Assembly (NCBI RefSeq): GCF_900107305.1
Contig: NZ_FNPL01000009.1
Coordinates: 62,001 to 126,000 of the forward strand
Origin: Thermoactinomyces sp. DSM 45892
GTDB taxonomy: Bacteria > Bacillota > Bacilli > Thermoactinomycetales > Thermoactinomycetaceae
Length of the DNA: 64,000 nt
Direction of reading: 5' to 3'
Position 1 is the first letter of the stretch, and each line of letters begins with the position of its first letter. A program made the translations under genes and the position numbers. The notes beneath the pieces are model-generated. The model was not told the origin of the DNA and did not search any database. It was given only the letters and a program-made list of their open reading frames with translations. This document shows, one piece after another, positions 48,593 through 57,021 of the stretch.

Positions 48593-48906
48593 AGGTATTC
48601 CCCCGTGTTGTATATTGGTTCCTATGGTTCGAATGATCTTCGGATGCTCCCTTGGCTTGCGCTGGCTCCCCCTATAAACAAGGATCACCGCTCAACGCTT
48701 CGTAAGACCCCCACAAGTCTCACAAACAAGGATCTTCGCACCTATTCATCATCGAGCTTCTATCGAGGAAGCAGGAACTATTGTCAGGTTGTCGTGATCT
48801 TCTGTGGGAGAAAACCACCCTGAACTAATTCAAAAAAAATGAATCTTTTCCTATTATGTTCATTTTCATGAATTATTTCAAGTGTTTGGTAAAAATAAAT
48901 CCATTT
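48593..48906 (-). promoter_or_regulatory. Long 5' leader of the LysM/transfer operon
   Basis: No gene. On the minus strand it is a leader of over 200 nt with a direct repeat GATCCTTGTTT (plus-strand copies near 48676-48688 and 48723-48735). Both copies are followed within 20 nt by a GGGGG run, and there is a GCTTCCTCGAT/ATCGAGCTT-like helix. This looks like a structured cis-regulatory RNA, but I cannot match it to a known riboswitch. Confidence 0.4.
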
Positions 48907-49326
48907 TTATTTTTTCGTCATCCAAGAGCGTAATGTCTCATCTTGGACTATTCTCTTCCACTCCTCAAGAGGTGCAATCCATTCCTGTTCAACTCTCTTT
49001 GGCCATTCCAAACCAATTCTGTTGCAACGCAGTGCTAATTGGGTTAACCACTTTATAGAGTATTTCCCTAGGATTTTGGCCGCACGAGAAGCAGAGTATT
49101 CCTGATTGTTTATGTATGGAATATCCAGCATTTCACTATCCCTGAACCACACTTTTACCCCTTCTATCATTTTTTTACTCCCAAACTTTACAAGTACGTT
49201 TCTCCATTCCTGTATAGGAGCTTCCCATGCACGACCTCTCTTTTGAGGCCACGGATAACCTTCTCTTTGAGCCTTGCGTGCAATTCTAGCCACATATGAC
49301 TTGCTATGCTGAATCCGCTCCGCCAC
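48907..49326 (-). CDS. Double helix-turn-helix DNA-binding protein; start uncertain
   Basis: 139 residues from GTG at 49326, but the first HTH clearly starts earlier (in-frame upstream codons give YFTTEQ before VAERIQHSKSYVARIARKAQ). The only well-placed codon after the GGAGGAGG site is ATC at about 49356, so a non-canonical start is possible. Two similar modules are visible: residues 1-45 (SYVARIARKAQREGYPWPQK) and 78-128 (RAAKILGKYSIKWLTQLALR, then RIGLEWPKRVEQEW). This suggests a regulator that binds tandem half-sites, perhaps of the transfer operon just downstream. Confidence 0.62.
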   Translation of the reverse strand: MAERIQHSKSYVARIARKAQREGYPWPQKRGRAWEAPIQEWRNVLVKFGSKKMIEGVKVWFRDSEMLDIPYINNQEYSASRAAKILGKYSIKWLTQLALRCNRIGLEWPKRVEQEWIAPLEEWKRIVQDETLRSWMTKK

Positions 49327-49510
49327 TTGCTCTGTAGTAAAGTACCTAAACTCCGTGATTTCCTCCTCCTCTCTTTTTAAACTAAAAATTTAAAATAAAG
49401 TATTATTATACAACAAATATTAAATATAGCATGATAATTCATGATATAACCATTTCACAGTTAAACAAAGTGCGAACAAAATAGACAGACTTTATCGAAC
49501 AATAACCAAC

Positions 49511-49542
49511 AAAAAAAAGCGAACGATTTAATCTCGTTCGCT
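49511..49542 (-). terminator. Terminator of the 49566-54197 unit
   Basis: On the minus strand AGCGAACGA/TCGTTCGCT followed by T8. Confidence 0.85.
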
Positions 49543-49565
49543 AGACTGTCATATCGGCTGATTCT

Positions 49566-50105
49566 TCATGTTTCCGCCTTTTGTAATAAGTAGTCCTCTG
49601 AATCATCACGGGACATCATTGCTGCAAAAGGCACTAGATAAAAAATCAGTGCTACTGGGAAGGTGAATAACATTACTTTTACAAAGCCCTCCCAGAATGA
49701 TAGGTGGTTTGCATTTGGGAATATAGTATAAAATCCTTCTGTCGCGATTTCTTCAAATCCCAGAACTTTACTCGCCATAATGAGTAGAATTCCACCTGTG
49801 AAACCATGTGTCGTTATCCTATTTGCTAGACCAGTTAACCGCAACATATATTTAGCTATACTTGTGAAGTATAGTAACCTGAAACCCACTTCCTTTAATG
49901 CTGTACAAATTACACTTGCAACCCATCCCATGCACCCCATTGTAAGCAAAAATGGAATAGCTAATTTGAGTGATGTTTCTATTCCTGTGTACGGATGAAT
50001 GATAGAGTGAAATAACTGATTGAAAGATGGGCTTACCAAATCAACAAAATAAAGCGTCCCAATCAAAACTAGTAGGGAAAAATATATTTTATGAATCAAA
50101 CTCAT
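49566..50105 (-). CDS. Polytopic membrane protein
   Basis: 179 residues with about four helices (residues 8-25, 43-66, 100-118 and 140-165). The ribosome site is AGAAAGAGGCGGACAT. It lies at the end of the minus-strand unit that starts with rep and the helicase. No family recognised; it could serve conjugation (entry exclusion or mating) because of its position. Confidence 0.62.
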   Translation of the reverse strand: MSLIHKIYFSLLVLIGTLYFVDLVSPSFNQLFHSIIHPYTGIETSLKLAIPFLLTMGCMGWVASVICTALKEVGFRLLYFTSIAKYMLRLTGLANRITTHGFTGGILLIMASKVLGFEEIATEGFYTIFPNANHLSFWEGFVKVMLFTFPVALIFYLVPFAAMMSRDDSEDYLLQKAET

Positions 50106-50120
50106 ATGTCCGCCTCTTTC

Positions 50121-50309
50121 TCATTGTTGTAATTTTTGCTTGTGATCCTCAACCGCTATGTAAAGCAGATAATCAACTATATTATTGTGCTTTGGGTGGC
50201 CCCACATTGTATATTGGACTGGTTCATCTCTGCAAACGAAGCAATTTCCCCGACTTTGACTATCAGGTTCACGCTTGCAGAGCCAACAGTTTCCGACTAT
50301 ACCTTTCAT
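50121..50309 (-). CDS. Small zinc-finger protein
   Basis: 62 residues from the ATG after AGAAGGAGAAACTT. Two CxxC pairs (GNCWLCKREP and GNCFVCRDEP) form one zinc ribbon. Unknown function. It is similar in style to the small zinc proteins at 16.6-18.6 and 55.5-59 kb. Confidence 0.62.
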   Translation of the reverse strand: MKGIVGNCWLCKREPDSQSRGNCFVCRDEPVQYTMWGHPKHNNIVDYLLYIAVEDHKQKLQQ

Positions 50310-50327
50310 AAGTTTCTCCTTCTAGCA

Positions 50328-50675
50328 TTATGTTACTGCCCCATTCATGACTCTATTAGTTTCTCGCTTAAACACTTCTAGTAACAGTTGATAAGTACGT
50401 TCCAAATGCTCTATTTCAATTTTCGCTAACATTGCCTGATGATAAAGCTCCCGTTCTTTGTTTATGGCTTCCTGCAAGTCCTCATCTTGGGATGCACTTG
50501 CTTCTTTTTCTCGCAATGTCGAATGGCTACTACGATGGGATCTATCTAACAAGAGACTAGCCCTTAACCGTTTGGCTTCTTCTGCTTGAATACGATACGC
50601 TAAATCCGCATCAAGATATCTCTGTTGAGCTACTCGAATTTGGTCAATCACTTCTTCCAAAGGTTGGGTTGCCAT
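50328..50675 (-). CDS. Hypothetical coiled-coil protein
   Basis: 115 residues, nearly all helix with heptads (EEVIDQIRVAQQRYLDADLA, QEAINKERELYHQAMLAKIE). The start follows AAAGGGGCTAATAAGT. No family recognised. Confidence 0.6.
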   Translation of the reverse strand: MATQPLEEVIDQIRVAQQRYLDADLAYRIQAEEAKRLRASLLLDRSHRSSHSTLREKEASASQDEDLQEAINKERELYHQAMLAKIEIEHLERTYQLLLEVFKRETNRVMNGAVT

Positions 50676-50781
50676 ACTTATTAGCCCCTTTCAATATCTA
50701 AATAGAGAAACACCATTCTTAAACTAATATTCTATTTTTTGGGCGTTAAATCCTGTTCAAAACACTAACTTCCTTTTGGAA

Positions 50782-51048
50782 TTACCTGTATAAGCCAAAC
50801 TCCCTCAAATTCCCCCATCTAACAGGGACGAAGGTAAAGCCTAATTCCCTTGCTACCAGATAACGTATGTACCCATCCACGAGTGTAAGGGATTCCTGAT
50901 GGACTACTATGTATTCGTCCAATTCTCCTGATTTTTGTATATGCTGTCTGATCCGCTCCAGTTTCTCTTCCCTGGGCTTGGATTCCGCAAGCTCATAGGG
51001 AATCTGAATCCTATCTAGCTCTATCATCACTACTGATTTGGTTGACAT
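50782..51048 (-). CDS. ParB/Srx-fold small protein
   Basis: 88 residues. VVMIELDRIQIPYELAES, a helix, then YIVVHQESLTLVDGYIRYLVARELG follow the ParB N-terminal/sulfiredoxin pattern (I-x-V-x...LVDGxxR). It lacks the HTH of a partition ParB. Such small versions occur as regulators or nucleases in phages. The start follows AAGGAGAGATAAA. Confidence 0.68.
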   Translation of the reverse strand: MSTKSVVMIELDRIQIPYELAESKPREEKLERIRQHIQKSGELDEYIVVHQESLTLVDGYIRYLVARELGFTFVPVRWGNLREFGLYR

Positions 51049-51070
51049 TTTATCTCTCCTTGTAGATAAG

Positions 51071-51481
51071 CTATCTCACAACAATCCTCACCTTTTGACC
51101 ATCACGGAACCCCTCCAGCTTGTTCCCAATATAGGAGCCTGCGCCACGGTTGTCACTGGGCGAAATGTAAGCTATATCAGCACCTTTTCCACCTTGCAGG
51201 CATAAGGCCATAGGAAACTCGTCCCGATCATAACCCTTCTTTGTGGGGATTCCTTTGAGCGATTCCTCACGTCTCTTCTCAGCTCCTGCACGATCTATCG
51301 TACAAATATCAGTCTCACCCTTCTGAACGGCTTCTTTGATATGCTTTGCGGTCTCTGGATAGCGGTCTGCTGGTAGTTCGATCGTAGCTACAACAGAGTC
51401 TGCATGGCTCGATTTTTCTGGAATCTGACAACCAGTCATTAGGAACATAGTAAAAATTACTAGAATTAGAAAACGCTGCAC
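51071..51481 (-). CDS. NucA/NucB-type lipoprotein DNase
   Basis: 136 residues from a GTG after GGGAGATGAAAAG. Lipobox LMTGC near residue 19. The mature domain carries the family pattern: LPADRYPETAKHIKEAVQKG, TIDRAGAEKRREES, YDRDEFPMALCLQGGKGADI and SPSDNRGAGSYIGN. NucA of B. subtilis nicks DNA at the cell surface for competence. On a plasmid it might process DNA at the mating face or degrade competitors' DNA (inference). Confidence 0.85.
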   Translation of the reverse strand: MQRFLILVIFTMFLMTGCQIPEKSSHADSVVATIELPADRYPETAKHIKEAVQKGETDICTIDRAGAEKRREESLKGIPTKKGYDRDEFPMALCLQGGKGADIAYISPSDNRGAGSYIGNKLEGFRDGQKVRIVVR

Positions 51482-51603
51482 CTTTTCATCTCCCATAGTT
51501 CGGATTTTAGGGTCAAATCGGGTCGCCTTGCTTCAATCATCGTTCGGATTTGGATACAAATATACTACTTGAATCCAGAGAAATGTTCGCCTTCTATTAA
51601 TCC

Positions 51604-51831
51604 CTAATCCTTACGAATCTCTCCACTTCCATCACATGCCGAACAAGGTAGCTTGTAATCTAACCAGCCGTCCCCTCCACACACATAACAATCTACAGGA
51701 ATATCAAGTTCTGTGAGAGGGTCGTACAGGTAAGCTTTCACTAACTCTAATTCCGATTCAGTCAGGTTGACTCCTTTGATAGCTTGATTAGCCAACTCTT
51801 CCGCAAATATCTCATCTATTCTCTTGACCAT
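51604..51831 (-). CDS. DnaJ-type zinc-finger mini-protein
   Basis: 75 residues. The C-terminus has CYVCGGDGWLDYKLPCSACDGSGE, two CxxCxGxG repeats forming one DnaJ-like zinc centre, without J domain. The N-terminal half is helical (VKRIDEIFAEELANQAIKG). The ribosome site is CGAGAGGATGAAACTAT. Possibly a partner for the J-domain protein encoded at 10444 (inference). Confidence 0.68.
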   Translation of the reverse strand: MVKRIDEIFAEELANQAIKGVNLTESELELVKAYLYDPLTELDIPVDCYVCGGDGWLDYKLPCSACDGSGEIRKD

Positions 51832-51903
51832 ATAGTTTCATCCTCTCGTTGTGTATGTGAAGTCTGAAAAACAAACCCTTCTGCTTTCCAGACCGTGTGA
51901 TCT

Positions 51904-53283
51904 TCAATCTATTTGATCACGCTGAGCAACTAGTTTCTCCCAAATAGCTTCGAGTCGGGGGTCCCAGTTGATTATCTTAGTGTACTTCCCGATAAAACCA
52001 GCTTCCACCTTTCCAACTCGACCATTCCTAGATTTAGCCACAATGATTTCCAACTTCTCAACTGGCGGCTCTTGAACCATCGGATGATAATAAGCATCAC
52101 GATAAAGAAGTAAAGCCAAGTCAGCTTCCTGCTCCAAGCTCCCTGAGTCCTTGAGGTCTGATAGCAAAGGTCGCTTTTCGGATCTGCCTTCTACTCCCCT
52201 GTTTATCTGAGCTAATACTACAACTGGAATATTTAGCTCTTTCGCCATCATCTTTAGTAAGCGGATCGAATGCGTCAACTGCTCATTGATCGTATGTTTT
52301 GGATACGTTGGATTAACAAGTCCAATATAGTCAATGATGACACCATCTAACCCCTCTGTTCGCTTTAGTTTCCGAACGGTAGCACGTATATCTTCTACCG
52401 TAACTGCTGTCTCTTGCCAAGCTATCGCTCCCGAATAGCTTTCAAGAACGCCTGCTGCGTTTGTGAGCTTTTGTAAATCATCGTCTGAAACTTTGTGTCT
52501 CTCGTGTTCATCCGTCTCTCTCCAGACTTTGGAGTCAACATTTCCTATCAGGGAAAGCATGCGTTGTACCATTGCTTCACTTGTCATTTCAAGAGTAAAG
52601 TATGCAATTTTTTTCCCTGTCCTCTTGTAATTTTCCAGTAGAGATAAGGAAAATGCTGTCTTCCCCATACTGGTTCTCCCTGCTATAAGGACTAGTTCAT
52701 CATTTTGAAACCCACCTGTAAGTTTGTCTAGGTCCTCAATGCCAGACTTTAAAACATTAACTGGATCTATAGAACCTAGTTTGTCAAAAATCGAACAAAC
52801 CACATCAATTGTTCTTCTAACCTTACTTTGGTGCTGGTGATCTGAAACCTTCTCCAACTCGTTTTGAATTAAGTTCAATTCGTGTTGAATCTGTTTCTCG
52901 TTTTCGATCATACCCTTCTCCAACACGGTTTTAGCAACGGATTGCGTTTGTCGCCAAGTGTAGAGATTACGTAAAATCATACAGTGCTGCTGAACATGAT
53001 TAGGGCTAAGTGTTCCGCCTGCCATCTCTATCGCATCGCTAATTTCCATGTCACATTCTAGGAAGGTGGGTTGTAAGGCCACTAAATCAGGAACCACTTG
53101 ATCTCGATACAGCTCAAGTATCTTGCTTACAATTTTTCCGTGTTTGTGGTAGTAGAAATAATCCGCTTTTAGCGAATCCTCAATCTCTGGCATCACGTTT
53201 TCGGGATCGAGAAGAATAGAGCCGATTACCTCTCTCTCTAGCATCGATTGACGTTCTTGTTCCTGTACACTTTGAAAAGTCAT
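51904..53283 (-). CDS. DnaB-family replicative helicase
   Basis: 459 residues, the family length. An N-terminal DnaB domain (EREVIGSILLDPENVMPEIE), then RecA-like motor with Walker A LVLIAGRTSMGKTAFSLSLL near residue 210, IAYFTLEMTSEAMVQRMLS, LDGVIIDYIGLVNP (Walker B) and VVLAQINRGVEGR, SGSLEQEADLALLLYRD. It is the plasmid's own helicase, translated with the Rep gene (ATGA overlap), so the two probably act together at the origin. Confidence 0.93.
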   Translation of the reverse strand: MTFQSVQEQERQSMLEREVIGSILLDPENVMPEIEDSLKADYFYYHKHGKIVSKILELYRDQVVPDLVALQPTFLECDMEISDAIEMAGGTLSPNHVQQHCMILRNLYTWRQTQSVAKTVLEKGMIENEKQIQHELNLIQNELEKVSDHQHQSKVRRTIDVVCSIFDKLGSIDPVNVLKSGIEDLDKLTGGFQNDELVLIAGRTSMGKTAFSLSLLENYKRTGKKIAYFTLEMTSEAMVQRMLSLIGNVDSKVWRETDEHERHKVSDDDLQKLTNAAGVLESYSGAIAWQETAVTVEDIRATVRKLKRTEGLDGVIIDYIGLVNPTYPKHTINEQLTHSIRLLKMMAKELNIPVVVLAQINRGVEGRSEKRPLLSDLKDSGSLEQEADLALLLYRDAYYHPMVQEPPVEKLEIIVAKSRNGRVGKVEAGFIGKYTKIINWDPRLEAIWEKLVAQRDQID

Positions 53284-54197
53284 CGTCTAACACCTCCAGC
53301 TACGCTCAGTTCCTTTGCAATTTCATCTAGATCAAAATCATCAAATTTAAGTGGCTTAGCAGGAGTCGGTTTGGTCGTTTCTGGGGGCGGAACGTCCCAC
53401 CCCTCTTTGATGGCATATTCAATTCCACCATACACAGATTTTAGCTTCTTCACTCGCTTATCATAAGCGTTGGCATTCTCAATACAAGCAATCAGATCCT
53501 CACCATGATTCTTAGCAAGTGTTAGGAGTCGCTTTACTTGTTTAGCTGTATAGAGCTTTTGGAATTTCTCCTGAATGAAATCAACAACGACAACAACATC
53601 TTTTTCAAGCACCTCTGGTTGTTGTTGTTCTTTTTTATTTAATTCATTATTACTTGTGTCGCAATTTGAGACGGGGGGGGTCTCATTTTGAGACGTCTGG
53701 ATGTGGGTCTCATTTTGAGACTCCCCAGTGTTTTCAATGGGAGTATCATTTTGAGACCCACTTTTGGATTTGGATGCCGCTTTCTTTCTTTTCTTCTTGG
53801 CCTTAGCGATTTTCTTTTCTTCCTCTTCCATCTGAACAGCGGACTTTAGTAGCTCGACAAGATGGTCAGTAATATCATGAAACTTAAACTCGTTAGACTG
53901 ATTTGGGCGATGTATGATAGTGATGAGTGGAATTGCTGGATTTGGATTTTCCGTAGACCGGATAAAGGTCTTAATGGCCCGGTTGTATGTAGCTTTGGAA
54001 ATATTTGCTTCTAGACAAACAGTAGAAACGGCGGGCATACAGCCTTTAGGCAAATTGGCGTATCTACGGAGGATTCCGTATACTATTTTTTCGGTAGGTG
54101 TTAGTACAGTCGAAGTAAGAATGACATTTGGAATGATTGTGAAACCTAGACTTTCATTTTCAGATTCAAATACTGCTTTATCTTGTGTGGTTGACAT
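53280..54197 (-). CDS. Replication initiator of replicon 2 (winged-helix type)
   Basis: 305 residues from the ATG after GGAGAGGAATTTAAATAT; an in-frame ATG at 54260 lacks a ribosome site. Residues 15-110 form a winged helix (LTPTEKIVYGILRRYANLPK, VCLEANISKATYNRAIKTFI). A low-complexity KK/SQNETP linker covers about 125-200, and a C-terminal domain begins DFIQEKFQKLYTAKQVKRLL and YGGIEYAIKEGW. The linker DNA carries palindromic repeats and a C8 tract. The gene is coupled to the helicase. This fits RepA/DnaD-like initiators of large Bacillus plasmids. Confidence 0.8.
   Translation of the reverse strand: MSTTQDKAVFESENESLGFTIIPNVILTSTVLTPTEKIVYGILRRYANLPKGCMPAVSTVCLEANISKATYNRAIKTFIRSTENPNPAIPLITIIHRPNQSNEFKFHDITDHLVELLKSAVQMEEEEKKIAKAKKKRKKAASKSKSGSQNDTPIENTGESQNETHIQTSQNETPPVSNCDTSNNELNKKEQQQPEVLEKDVVVVVDFIQEKFQKLYTAKQVKRLLTLAKNHGEDLIACIENANAYDKRVKKLKSVYGGIEYAIKEGWDVPPPETTKPTPAKPLKFDDFDLDEIAKELSVAGGVRR
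53672..53757. repeat. Palindromic iterons inside the second rep gene
   Basis: GTCTCATTTTGAGAC occurs at 53680-53694 and 53707-53721, a variant GTATCATTTTGAGAC at 53743-53757, and a half-site TTTGAGAC before them. A G8 run (53673-53680) abuts the first copy. The repeats encode SQNET, SQNET and SQNDT in the interdomain linker. Confidence 0.7.
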
Positions 54198-54862
54198 ATA
54201 TTTAAATTCCTCTCCTCGATCGACCATCAAGGAAGGAGCTATAACTACACAATTAGCCAATTTTCCCCTATTGATTTACATAGAATAGGTATATAAAATA
54301 GGGACATAGGATAATTATGTTTATAGCGATCCCTCTTTTTCAGTGGATCGTTGTTATAGCGACCTTTTCTCTTTTATTGGTCGATTAGAATATGGAGCTT
54401 CACTAGTGCCTGCTCGCCAAAGTTGACACTATTGAGGCTCTTTCCCATTTTTAATGTTTTTATATAAATATATGATGAATCAAAATAAAAGTATTTTCAA
54501 CAGAAAATTACAACAAAAATCCTCCCCACAACAAGACCTTGGGCAGGATCGCTCACGTTCATATCTCAATTCATCAAAATATTTTTACTACATTTTCGGT
54601 TAACTATATTGACCTTAACCGAAATTGAAAGTACAATATCAGAGATGAGTTTTGAAATCGACAGGAAAGTTGTTGGCTCAACTTCTGTCACGAACATAAG
54701 CGATCTGTCATCAGCAGGTCGCTTTAAATTTGTCTCCATTCTATTACCAATCGATAGATTAAACAAGAGTGAATATTTTACAAAAGTATGTTTCGAAATG
54801 AAGATTCCCCATTGTATCTAAGGGGTTTCATCATTTAGGAGCATACTTTTTTTGTCAGGTTT
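54198..54862. other. Gene-free leader/origin region upstream of rep 2
   Basis: No supported gene. It contains two hairpins near 54331-54392 (GCGATCC..GGATCG and GCGACC..GGTCG), each with TTATAGCGA next to it (iteron-like). It also has an inverted repeat CGGTTAA/TTAACCG at about 54597-54621 and AT-rich DNA. An 70-codon plus-strand frame at 54609 has no ribosome site. Rep promoter and possibly origin elements are expected here. Confidence 0.5.
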
Positions 54863-55174
54863 CTAGTTCGCTTCCTCTTGTTTACTAGCACTTTTCAATT
54901 CCCAGTACGTCTGATCAATCTTCCGATCTAGTTCCTCGGCCTTAGCATAGTGACGGTTCTTCAAGAACTCCATATCGTCCTTGATTTTGTTGGCAGTCAA
55001 CGTTAAATCAGCAATTCCTTCACTGTTTTCGATGACCTGTTCTCTTATTGCTTTGATTTCCTCTGTGTTTTTATCTACCTTAGCCTCTAGTTTATCAAAA
55101 CGTTTCTCTACAATTGTCTTCATGTCATTAAGACTCTTGAGAATCGTTTCCAAGGTCACTTGGTTTTTATCCAT
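54863..55174 (-). CDS. Coiled-coil protein, paralogue of 9492-9782
   Basis: 103 residues, continuous heptads (MKTIVEKRFDKLEAKVDKNT, EEIKAIREQVIENSEGIADL) ending in HYAKAEELDRKIDQTYWELK, the signature shared with the 9492 gene. It overlaps the XRE gene by 8 bases and is translated with it. It may be a partner or modulator of that regulator. Confidence 0.7.
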   Translation of the reverse strand: MDKNQVTLETILKSLNDMKTIVEKRFDKLEAKVDKNTEEIKAIREQVIENSEGIADLTLTANKIKDDMEFLKNRHYAKAEELDRKIDQTYWELKSASKQEEAN

Positions 55175-55430
55175 TAGTATCTTCTCCCTTTTCGTCCGCT
55201 ATCTTCTCAAAAAGATCCCAGTAAGAAAGCTCTAATCCTTCCATCAAAGAAGCAATGGTGGATGGATCTAAGGTAACACTTTGATCGAATCTAGACAATT
55301 TGGCCTGGGCAATTCCACTTTTTTCAGCAACATACTCTTGTGTCCATTTATTTTGTGCTAATAGTTGCTTTAATCTACCTCTCACTCTTACGATTGGCCT
55401 GTTTGTATTTAGGTGTCTTCTAGTATTCAT
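55167..55430 (-). CDS. XRE-family repressor (Cro/CI-like)
   Basis: 87 residues from the ATG after GAGAGGGATTTCATAC; longer frames upstream lack a site. HTH: VRGRLKQLLAQNKWTQEYVA, EKSGIAQAKLSRFDQS, STIASLMEGLELSYWDLFEK. It is divergent from the zinc-protein block at 55558. Palindromic ATTACACA/TGTGTAAT boxes lie between the two, the likely binding sites. Confidence 0.85.
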   Translation of the reverse strand: MNTRRHLNTNRPIVRVRGRLKQLLAQNKWTQEYVAEKSGIAQAKLSRFDQSVTLDPSTIASLMEGLELSYWDLFEKIADEKGEDTNG

Positions 55431-55468
55431 GTATGAAATCCCTCTCTTGGTTCTTATGGATTGAGTAT

Positions 55469-55525
55469 ACATTATTGTGTAATTAAAAAAAAGACTTGAT
55501 TACACATTATTGTGTAATGTATAAT
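55469..55525. promoter_or_regulatory. Promoter with ATTACACA-TTAT-TGTGTAAT operator
   Basis: Plus-strand promoter TTGATT (55496-55501) and TATAAT (55520-55525), spacing 18. The dyad at 55499-55518 fills the spacer. A 15-bp direct repeat ACATTATTGTGTAAT occurs at 55469-55483 and 55504-55518. Repression by the XRE protein is the simplest reading. Confidence 0.7.
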
Positions 55526-55557
55526 ATGGTTATAACAGAGATTTGGAGGGATTATTC

Positions 55558-55737
55558 ATGAAAAGGAAACTTAGATGGACTTCCTGCCCTAGATGTAAAA
55601 AGGAAATTATGACTACCGCAGAGGTTAATAACAAGCTTGCAGGTATCTGTTCCGAATGTAGCAATAGAGATGATGAGTTTGAAGTCATGGAAATTCAGAA
55701 GCAAAGCATCCAACAGAACTACATTCAAAAAAGGTAG
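55558..55737 (+). CDS. Small zinc-ribbon protein
   Basis: 59 residues from the ATG after TTGGAGGGATTATTC. CPRC (residue 9) and CSEC form one ribbon; the tail is Gln-rich. First gene of a rightward series of short Cys-rich genes under the operator at 55499. Confidence 0.65.
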   Translation: MKRKLRWTSCPRCKKEIMTTAEVNNKLAGICSECSNRDDEFEVMEIQKQSIQQNYIQKR

Positions 55738-55823
55738 GACCTGATATTAGGGGGGGATGCTCCAAATGTTATCTCCCCTTCTAAACGTAACGATTGTAAA
55801 TGTCTAGATTGGAGTTGGTTGAT

Positions 55824-56069
55824 ATGTCAACGTTATCGGGTTTCCGTCATTGTTGCTTGTGTGGTAAATCGGAAATTGAGCAGGGAAACACATTAGCTTC
55901 AAGCAGGTTCCTAGATATAGGAATGGCTCGCTACTGGATGTCGTCTGCATGCAAGGATTACTATTTTTGCGATGAATGTTTGGTTGGTGTGAAAGGTGAT
56001 TCAGTTGCAGAGAAAGTCGAACATCTAGCAAGGCTGAATGAAAAGGAACTAGGAATTATGGTGGATTAG
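55824..56069 (+). CDS. Zinc-binding hypothetical protein
   Basis: 81 residues from ATG after TTGGAGTTGGTTGAT (an in-frame ATG at 55800 lacks a site). HCCLCGKSE and YFCDECLVG pairs. No known family. Second of the series. Confidence 0.6.
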   Translation: MSTLSGFRHCCLCGKSEIEQGNTLASSRFLDIGMARYWMSSACKDYYFCDECLVGVKGDSVAEKVEHLARLNEKELGIMVD

Positions 56070-56085
56070 GAGGGGATGACCTGGT

Positions 56086-56430
56086 ATGAAGATGATATAT
56101 CGTGAGATTTCGATTGACTGTGAATCCTGTTATATGAAGTACGTCATTGGAGCAAAGATGAATGATGCGCAGGATTGGGCAAGGTGGGAACCTGTAGAGG
56201 ATGCAACCTGTCCGTGTTGTAAGTCAGAGAACTTAGATGAACTTATTGGATTAGTTCCCTACTACCAGGCCAAGCGCATTGGAAAATGGGCATATGAGCA
56301 TTCAATCCAATCAGCAGAATGGAGCAAATTCCTTGATTTTTGCTACGAAGTTGCTAGGCTAACTGACGATACCCTTGATAAATTGATTGAGACCATTGAG
56401 AAGGAGTATCTACATGAAAAAGAGATGTAG
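56086..56430 (+). CDS. Zinc-binding hypothetical protein
   Basis: 114 residues. CESCYMKYVIG near the N-terminus and CPCCKSENLDEL near residue 45 give a four-Cys site. The helical C-terminal half ends LDKLIETIEKEYLHEKEM. The ribosome site is AGGAGGGGATGACCTGGT. It overlaps the next gene. Confidence 0.62.
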   Translation: MKMIYREISIDCESCYMKYVIGAKMNDAQDWARWEPVEDATCPCCKSENLDELIGLVPYYQAKRIGKWAYEHSIQSAEWSKFLDFCYEVARLTDDTLDKLIETIEKEYLHEKEM

Positions 56431-56722
56431 TGTATGTCCCAAAGAAGATGTATATTGTCGTGTGGTAGCAGGTGTACACACAAAAACGTACTCATACTTT
56501 TGCGAAGGCTGTATAAAACCCTTTCACAATTATGGTGTAGTTCAAAGTGTCGTCCGTCTTAGTGATGGGCAGAAAGTCTCCCCTGTGGAGTGTGGTGTTT
56601 GTGGTTATTCACCGAAGGAGTCTAGATGGGGAGAAATCCATCATAATGGGAAGGTGGACTACTATTGTCTTCGATGTCACAATCCCATTGGCAAGTCGGA
56701 TGGACTGGAGGAACTGTCATGA
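56414..56722 (+). CDS. Multi-CxxC zinc protein
   Basis: 102 residues from the ATG after AAGGAGTATCTAC. CSVCPKEDVYC, FCEGC, CGVCGYSPKE and CLRCHNPIG supply at least two zinc sites. Ends overlapping the next start (ATGA). No known family. Confidence 0.62.
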   Translation: MKKRCSVCPKEDVYCRVVAGVHTKTYSYFCEGCIKPFHNYGVVQSVVRLSDGQKVSPVECGVCGYSPKESRWGEIHHNGKVDYYCLRCHNPIGKSDGLEELS

Positions 56723-57021
56723 AAGGTATGATGTGTGCGTCTTGTAGGAAAAAACTGTTTAGGATCAACGAGAGGTTTTATGTATGTGTTTACTTACATT
56801 GTGAAAAAAATGCACAAATCAAGAATGCTGAAATGCTAGTAGGTGAAGGAGTTGTTCAGCTCCTACATCACAAACTCGGTGAGGAAGCAGTAGAAAACCT
56901 CCTGGTATCCAGATGGACCACAGAAGGTTTTGATAAGTGGCAAAGCAATTACAGTGATCTGATTGTCGGATCAGATCACTGCCTCTATACTACCACCAGA
57001 GATGGAATTGATCAAAAATGA
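56719..57021 (+). CDS. Zinc-binding hypothetical protein
   Basis: 100 residues from ATG after TGGAGGAACTGTC. CASCRKKLFRINERFYVCVY, then helices. Coupled to both neighbours by 4-base overlaps. Confidence 0.6.
   Translation: MKGMMCASCRKKLFRINERFYVCVYLHCEKNAQIKNAEMLVGEGVVQLLHHKLGEEAVENLLVSRWTTEGFDKWQSNYSDLIVGSDHCLYTTTRDGIDQK

Noticed and set aside
54609-54821. 70-codon plus-strand ORF upstream of rep 2
   Set aside because: TTG start without a ribosome site, inside an origin-like region with inverted repeats. Overlapped by an equally long minus-strand frame.
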